This document shows, piece after piece, positions 11,101 to 15,882 of a stretch of 15,882 bases of DNA. A model generated the notes under the pieces. That model did no database searches. It had not been told where the DNA came from and worked only from the letters and a program-made list of their open reading frames with translations. The position numbers and the translations under genes were made by a program. The stretch covers positions 1 to 15,882 of the forward strand of contig JAVJST010000010.1 in assembly GCA_040219295.1 (NCBI GenBank), given 5' to 3'. Position 1 is the stretch's first letter, and the number at the start of each line of letters is the position of its first letter. The DNA comes from JAVJST01 sp040219295 (GTDB taxonomy: Bacteria; Pseudomonadota; Alphaproteobacteria; Rhodospirillales; Casp-alpha2).

Positions 11101-12309
11101 AAGCTGCTGGTCAAGGACAAGCAGAAGGTCGAACGCGGCGACAAGCTGGTCGAGTGGGATCCGTATACCCTGCCGGTCATCACCGAGAAGGAAGGCAAAG
11201 TCAATTACATGGACCTCGTCGACGGTATCTCGATGATGGAACAGACCGACGAAGCCACGGGTATCGCCTCCAAGGTCGTCATCGACTGGCGCAACCAGCC
11301 CAAGGGCACCGACCTCAAACCGCGCATCACGCTACGTGACGACAAGGGTGAAATCATCACCCTGCCTAACGGCATGGAAGCCCGTTACTTCCTGTCGGTC
11401 GATGCGATCCTGTCGGTCGAATCAGGCCAGAAGGTTCACGCCGGTGACGTACTCGCGCGTATCCCGCGCGAGTCGGCCAAGACCCGTGACATTACGGGTG
11501 GTCTGCCACGTGTCGCCGAATTGTTCGAGGCGCGCCGTCCGAAGGATCATGCGATCATCGCCGAGGCCCCTGGCCGCGTCGAGTTCGGAAAAGACTACAA
11601 GAACAAGCGCCGTATCGTTGTCGTGCCGGAAGAGGGGGATCCTGTCGAATACCTGATGCCTAAGGGTAAACACATCAGTGTTCAGGAAGGCGACTACGTT
11701 GAACGCGGCGACTCTCTGATGGATGGTAACCCGGTGCCGCACGACATTCTTCGCGTCATGGGTGTCGAGGCGCTGGCCGAGTACCTGGTCAACGAAATCC
11801 AGGACGTCTATCGCCTGCAAGGCGTGAAAATCAACGACAAGCACATTGAGGTGATTGTTCGCCAGATGCTGCAGAAAGTTGAGATTACCGCGCCCGGCGA
11901 CACCACCTATCTGGTTGGTGAACTCGTCGATCGCCTCGAGTTCGATGCGGTCAACGACAAAGCCGTTTCGGATGGCGGTAAGCCGGCCGAGGGCGAGCCG
12001 GTGCTGCAGGGCATTACCAAGGCAAGCCTCCAGACCCAGTCGTTCATCTCGGCGGCGTCGTTCCAGGAAACCACCCGTGTCCTTACTGAAGCGGCGGTTT
12101 CGGGTAAGGTCGACACGCTGGTCGGCCTCAAGGAAAATGTCATTGTCGGCCGGCCGATTCCGGCGGGTACCGGCAACGTGATGAACGGTTTCCGGCGTGT
12201 CGCTGCGGATCGCGACGATGCCATGGCACCGGAGATCGAAGAGATGGAGAGCGCCATTCCGGCGTTGCCCGAAGAGGGGGGCGAAACGGAAGCTGCGGCC
12301 GGCGAGTAA
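8131..12309 (+). CDS. rpoC: DNA-directed RNA polymerase subunit beta'
   Basis: RpoC carries the catalytic magnesium site, the clamp, the bridge helix and the trigger loop of RNA polymerase. It has 1392 residues, close to the proteobacterial norm. The catalytic NADFDGDQMAVH has D460, D462 and D464, the same numbers as in E. coli. The N-terminal zinc site has C69, C71, C84 and C87, and the second zinc site C803, C877, C884 and C887, with the same spacing as E. coli. The bridge-helix region AHSGARGSAAQMKQLAGMRG and following MAKPSGEIIE are present. AAGGAGA (8118-8124) lies 6 nt before the ATG. It is co-transcribed with rpoB; a hairpin after the stop and a new promoter for rpsL suggest that the transcription unit may end here. 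Confidence 0.98.
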   Translation: MNELTRIFGQPNQQQFDEIQISIASPERIRSWSFGEIKKPETINYRTFKPERDGLFCARIFGPTKDYECLCGKYKRMKYKGITCEKCGVEVTLQKVRRERMGHIELASPVAHIWFLKSLPSRVGLLLDMTLKDLERVLYFENYVVVEPGLTPLKLHEMLTEEAYQRALDEYGDDSFTVGIGAEAIRDMLSAIDLEEEEVTLREELRETSSEAKRKKLVKRLKLVEAFITSGARPEWMILEVIPVIPPELRPLVPLDGGRFATSDLNDLYRRVINRNNRLKRLIELRAPDIIVRNEKRMLQESVDALFDNGRRGRAITGANKRPLKSLSDMLKGKQGRFRQNLLGKRVDYSGRSVIVVGPELKLHQCGLPKKMALELFKPFIYSKLELYGMATTIKAAKRMLEKERPEVWDILEEVIREHPVLLNRAPTLHRLGIQAFEPVLVEGKAIQLHPLVCAAFNADFDGDQMAVHVPLSLEAQLEARVLMMSTNNILSPANGKPIIVPSQDIVLGLYYLSLEEEGALGEGMAFLDIGEVQQALDAGVLSLHAKIQCRYEGVDAEGNPETRRIETTAGRMLLSDILPRHQNISLDLINRLLTKREITNVIDEVYRHCGQKETVIFCDRMMGLGFSHACRAGISFGKDDLVVPEEKEAFVQETENMVKEFEQQYLDGLITQGEKYNKVVDAWSHCTDRVADAMMRKIANPKPGEPVNSVYMMAHSGARGSAAQMKQLAGMRGLMAKPSGEIIETPIIANFKEGLSVLEYFNSTHGARKGLADTALKTANSGYLTRRLVDVAQDCIINEHDCGTTNGITIAAVVEGGEVISPLSERILGRTPCEDVLHPSTNEVLAKAGELIGEEESIAIEEAEVVSVKIRSALTCETLNGVCGACYGRDLARGTKVNVGEAVGVIAAQSIGEPGTQLTMRTFHIGGAAQRGAEQSKIEAVTDAKVNLANCSTVKDSKGVQIVMSRNAEMNLIDDQGRDRARHRIPYGAKLLVKDKQKVERGDKLVEWDPYTLPVITEKEGKVNYMDLVDGISMMEQTDEATGIASKVVIDWRNQPKGTDLKPRITLRDDKGEIITLPNGMEARYFLSVDAILSVESGQKVHAGDVLARIPRESAKTRDITGGLPRVAELFEARRPKDHAIIAEAPGRVEFGKDYKNKRRIVVVPEEGDPVEYLMPKGKHISVQEGDYVERGDSLMDGNPVPHDILRVMGVEALAEYLVNEIQDVYRLQGVKINDKHIEVIVRQMLQKVEITAPGDTTYLVGELVDRLEFDAVNDKAVSDGGKPAEGEPVLQGITKASLQTQSFISAASFQETTRVLTEAAVSGKVDTLVGLKENVIVGRPIPAGTGNVMNGFRRVAADRDDAMAPEIEEMESAIPALPEEGGETEAAAGE

Positions 12310-12341
12310 CGCTGGCTGAAGGGCGTTCAGGGAATCGGAAA

Positions 12342-12389
12342 GGCCGGGTTTCGGGGAATCTTCGCTTTTGCAGCGGTCCGAACCCGGCC
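12342..12389 (+). terminator. Interrupted hairpin after rpoC, possible terminator
   Basis: GGCCGGGTT (12342-12350) plus CGG (12352-12354), with T12351 bulged, pair with CCGAACCCGGCC (12378-12389) to give 12 pairs. The 23-nt interior contains a small CGCT/AGCG hairpin. It begins 33 nt after the rpoC stop codon. The downstream bases AAATCCCGATTT are not a T run, so Rho-independent ending would be inefficient; it may stabilise the rpoC mRNA end or allow partial readthrough into rpsL. Confidence 0.45.
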
Positions 12390-12449
12390 AAATCCCGATT
12401 TCAGCCGTAAATGACGTTTAAGTATCTGAAATAACGGCAATTCTTTTCC

Positions 12450-12478
12450 TTGACGGGGAACAGGGGCATCAATATAGT
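12450..12478 (+). promoter_or_regulatory. Promoter for the str genes (rpsL-rpsG-fusA-tuf)
   Basis: TTGACG (12450-12455, 5 of 6 consensus) and TATAGT (12473-12478, 5 of 6) are exactly 17 nt apart, with an A/T-rich stretch just upstream. This is the best sigma70/RpoD-type promoter in the window. Transcription should start near 12485, leaving an untranslated leader of about 240 nt before rpsL. Its presence shows that the str genes can be transcribed independently of rpoBC although the clusters are adjacent. Confidence 0.75.
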
Positions 12479-12484
12479 CCGCCC

Positions 12485-12725
12485 CACTTCGCACGGGACT
12501 GGTGGTAGCTCATACGGGCTAAACGCAGTCTCCAAGGCGTTAGAGGAAGACAATTTGTTGAGGCGACGCCCAATACGGCCATGGGCCGTTGGTGGCGTTT
12601 TGTGTATGCGTCGGCAAGGCCTGCGCGGACATCGCTTCATTTGGGCAGAAGTAAGTTTTTTTCAAAGGGTTGCTGCCGGCCGAGATCGCAATGCGGTTGC
12701 CGGACAGAGAAAACGGGATAGCAGG
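12485..12725 (+). promoter_or_regulatory. Structured 5' leader of the str operon
   Basis: No convincing gene is present. Possible hairpins in order are: TAGCTC/GGGCTA (12506-12521), directly followed by AACGC (12522-12526)/GCGTT (12537-12541); ACGCC/GGCGT (12566-12598) enclosing a 4x4 internal loop and ACGGCC/GGCCGT with an ATG loop (12575-12589); GCG-GGC/GCC-CGC (12608-12626); and CCGGC (12676-12680)/GCCGG (12699-12703) with an inner CGC/GCG. A 7-T run at 12656-12662 is not directly preceded by a good stem. The rpsL ribosome-binding site is weak. It could be a site for S7 or S12 feedback, but that is only a suggestion. Confidence 0.45.
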
Positions 12726-13097
12726 ATGCCGACAATCAACCAGTTGATCCGCAAGTCGCGGAAAGACAAGCCGGAACGCAACAAGGTTCCGGCTCTCGAA
12801 GCGTGCCCGCAGAAACGCGGCGTTTGCACGCGTGTATACACGACGACCCCGAAGAAGCCGAACTCGGCACTCCGCAAGGTCGCCCGTATCCGTCTTACCA
12901 ACGGTTACGAAGTCACCAGTTACATCCCGGGCGAAGGCCACAACCTGCAGGAACACTCGGTCGTCATGATCCGTGGCGGCCGCGTAAAGGATTTGCCGGG
13001 TGTGCGTTATCACATCATTCGCGGCACGCTCGACACCCAGGGCGTTTCCAGCCGCCGCCAGCGTCGTTCGAAATACGGCGCCAAACGGCCGAAGTAA
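12726..13097 (+). CDS. rpsL: 30S ribosomal protein S12
   Basis: S12 sits at the decoding centre of the 30S subunit and controls translational accuracy. The start at ATG 12726 gives 123 residues beginning MPTINQLIRKSR, exactly the family length. The upstream reading frame is open back to 12450, but that part has no S12 similarity and overlaps the promoter. The conserved TTTPKKPNSALRK (39-51) and RVKDLPGVRYH (86-96) carry K43 and K88, which match K42 and K87 of mature E. coli S12, the sites of streptomycin-resistance changes; both are wild type. D89 (E. coli D88) is the residue that is methylthiolated in many bacteria. The ribosome-binding site is poor (GCAGG touches the ATG). rpsG starts 11 nt after the stop. 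Confidence 0.98.
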   Translation: MPTINQLIRKSRKDKPERNKVPALEACPQKRGVCTRVYTTTPKKPNSALRKVARIRLTNGYEVTSYIPGEGHNLQEHSVVMIRGGRVKDLPGVRYHIIRGTLDTQGVSSRRQRRSKYGAKRPK

Positions 13098-13108
13098 GGA
13101 GCGCACCG

Positions 13109-13579
13109 ATGTCTCGTCGCCATGCTGCAGAAAAACGCGAAATCCTGCCGGATCCGAAGTTCGGCGATATCGTCGTCTCGAAATTCATGAACGCCCTCAT
13201 GTATGACGGCAAGAAGTCCGTCGCCGAGGGCATCATATATGGCGCCTTCGACCGCATCTCCGAGAAAACCGGCGGTGATCCGCTCAAGGTTTTCCATGAA
13301 GCGATCGATAACGTGAAGCCGGCGGTCGAGGTTCGTTCCCGCCGTGTTGGTGGCGCCACCTACCAGGTTCCCGTCGAAGTCCGCACCGACCGCCGTCAGG
13401 CGCTCGCCATTCGCTGGCTCGTTGAGAATTCGCGTAAGCGCTCCGAGAACACCATGGTGGAGCGTCTTTCAGGGGAGATCATGGATGCTTCGAACAACCG
13501 CGGCGCGGCGGTCAAGAAGCGTGAAGACACGCACCGGATGGCGGAGGCCAACAAGGCCTTCTCTCATTACCGGTGGTAA
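13109..13579 (+). CDS. rpsG: 30S ribosomal protein S7
   Basis: S7 starts assembly of the 30S head by binding the 3' major domain of 16S rRNA and lines the E site. ATG 13109 gives 156 residues starting MSRRHAAEKREILPDPKFGD, the family's normal length. Upstream frame openness is an accident of overlap with rpsL. The conserved VGGATYQVPVEVR (about 83-95), RRQALAIRWL (about 97-106) and the C-terminal HRMAEANKAFSHYRW are present. AAGGAG at 13096-13101 overlaps the rpsL stop codon. In E. coli S7 represses its operon by binding a roughly 100-nt rpsL-rpsG spacer; here the gap is only 11 nt, so that mechanism cannot work at the same place. Confidence 0.98.
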   Translation: MSRRHAAEKREILPDPKFGDIVVSKFMNALMYDGKKSVAEGIIYGAFDRISEKTGGDPLKVFHEAIDNVKPAVEVRSRRVGGATYQVPVEVRTDRRQALAIRWLVENSRKRSENTMVERLSGEIMDASNNRGAAVKKREDTHRMAEANKAFSHYRW

Positions 13580-13611
13580 TTGGCTCTCGCATTAAGGATT
13601 AGGTGACAACC

Positions 13612-15690
<2,079 letters not shown>

Positions 15691-15741
15691 TCCGGTCCGC
15701 TTGAGAAGACTTAGCCAGCCCAAAGAGACGGAGCTAGAAAG

Positions 15742-15882
15742 ATGGCGAAAGAGAAGTTTGAACGCAATAAGCCGCACTGCAACATTGGCACGGTGGGCCA
15801 TGTTGACCACGGCAAGACGACGCTGACGGCGGCGATCACGAAGGTTTTGGCGGAGTCTGGCGGCGCTGAGTTTTCGGCGTAC
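15742..15882 (+). CDS. tuf: Elongation factor Tu, 5' fragment (second tuf copy)
   Basis: The first 47 codons of a second EF-Tu gene: MAKEKFERNKPHCNIGTVGH, followed by the G1 phosphate-binding loop GHVDHGKT at residues 19-26. The window ends inside the gene. GGAG at 15730-15733 is the likely ribosome-binding site. Its place directly after fusA is the E. coli tufA position, and it completes the str operon. Codon use is unlike that of its neighbours: only 13 of 47 codons end in C, all five Thr codons are ACG, and five of six Ala codons are GCG. This may reflect ordinary 5'-end codon bias, gene conversion between the tuf copies, or an assembly join. Identity is certain. Confidence 0.97.
   Translation, partial: MAKEKFERNKPHCNIGTVGHVDHGKTTLTAAITKVLAESGGAEFSAY

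Noticed and set aside
12423..12432. TATCTGAAAT here is repeated at 2428-2437 in the L10 leader
   Set aside because: A 10-base match in two A/T-rich stretches of a 15.9-kb window is not surprising; the first copy is part of a hairpin and this one has no matching partner, so it is not a shared element.
12506..12541. GGTAGCTCA-like bases in the str leader resemble a tRNA D-arm
   Set aside because: There is no T-arm GGTTCGA box, no acceptor stem and no anticodon arm at the correct spacing; the bases fit two ordinary small hairpins.
12656..12662. Run of seven T as a possible intrinsic terminator in the str leader
   Set aside because: No strong stem sits directly before it; the nearest candidate pairing (CTGC with GCAG) is only 4 bp over a long loop.
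12581..12721. A 46-codon open frame in the str leader (MGRWWRFVYA...), ending 4 nt before the rpsL ATG
   Set aside because: Its ATG lies in the 3-nt loop of a hairpin with no ribosome-binding site, and the Arg/Cys-rich product looks like translated non-coding sequence. A coupling leader peptide cannot be fully excluded, but nothing supports it.

Overview
The window is one continuous, plus-strand run of core transcription and translation genes from a G+C-rich proteobacterium, most likely an alphaproteobacterium. Three things point that way: the 65-residue, single-membrane-segment SecE (the beta- and gammaproteobacterial form is usually about 125 residues); the unbroken order tuf, tRNA-Trp, secE, nusG, rplK, rplA, rplJ, rplL, rpoB, rpoC, rpsL, rpsG, fusA, tuf (in E. 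coli the rpoBC and str clusters lie far apart); and alphaproteobacterial-looking RpoB and EF-G termini. I cannot place it below class level.

Layout. 1-139 is the 3' end of one tuf copy, followed by a hairpin and a tRNA-Trp gene with an encoded CCA. 340-1069 holds secE and nusG, separated by 1 nt. 1070-1197 is a leader with a candidate promoter and a candidate L1-binding hairpin. 1198-2326 is rplK and rplA. 2327-2695 is a long structured leader containing a clear L10-type kink-turn element. 2696-3640 is rplJ (GTG start) and rplL. 3641-3934 is a hairpin-rich spacer before rpoB. 3935-12309 is rpoB and rpoC. 12310-12725 holds a hairpin, the best sigma70-type promoter in the window and a structured untranslated leader. 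12726-15690 is rpsL, rpsG and fusA. 15742-15882 is the 5' end of a second tuf copy.

How the genes work together. SecE is part of the protein-export channel. NusG links RNA polymerase to Rho and to the ribosome. RpoB and RpoC form the polymerase catalytic core. L11, L1, L10 and L7/L12 build the ribosomal stalks where EF-Tu and EF-G act. S12 and S7 are 30S decoding and head proteins. Output is probably tuned by RNA structures in the leaders, through L1 and L10 feedback and hairpins before rpoB, and by a separate promoter for the str genes.

I see no mobile element, CRISPR array, defence system, toxin or other accessory module. All coding sequences look intact apart from the two tuf fragments cut by the window ends. 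The parts worth a second look are the non-coding ones: the rplA-rplJ leader beyond its L10 element, the rplL-rpoB spacer, the str-operon leader, and the placement of both window ends inside tuf. All hairpins were found by eye; no folding energy was computed.
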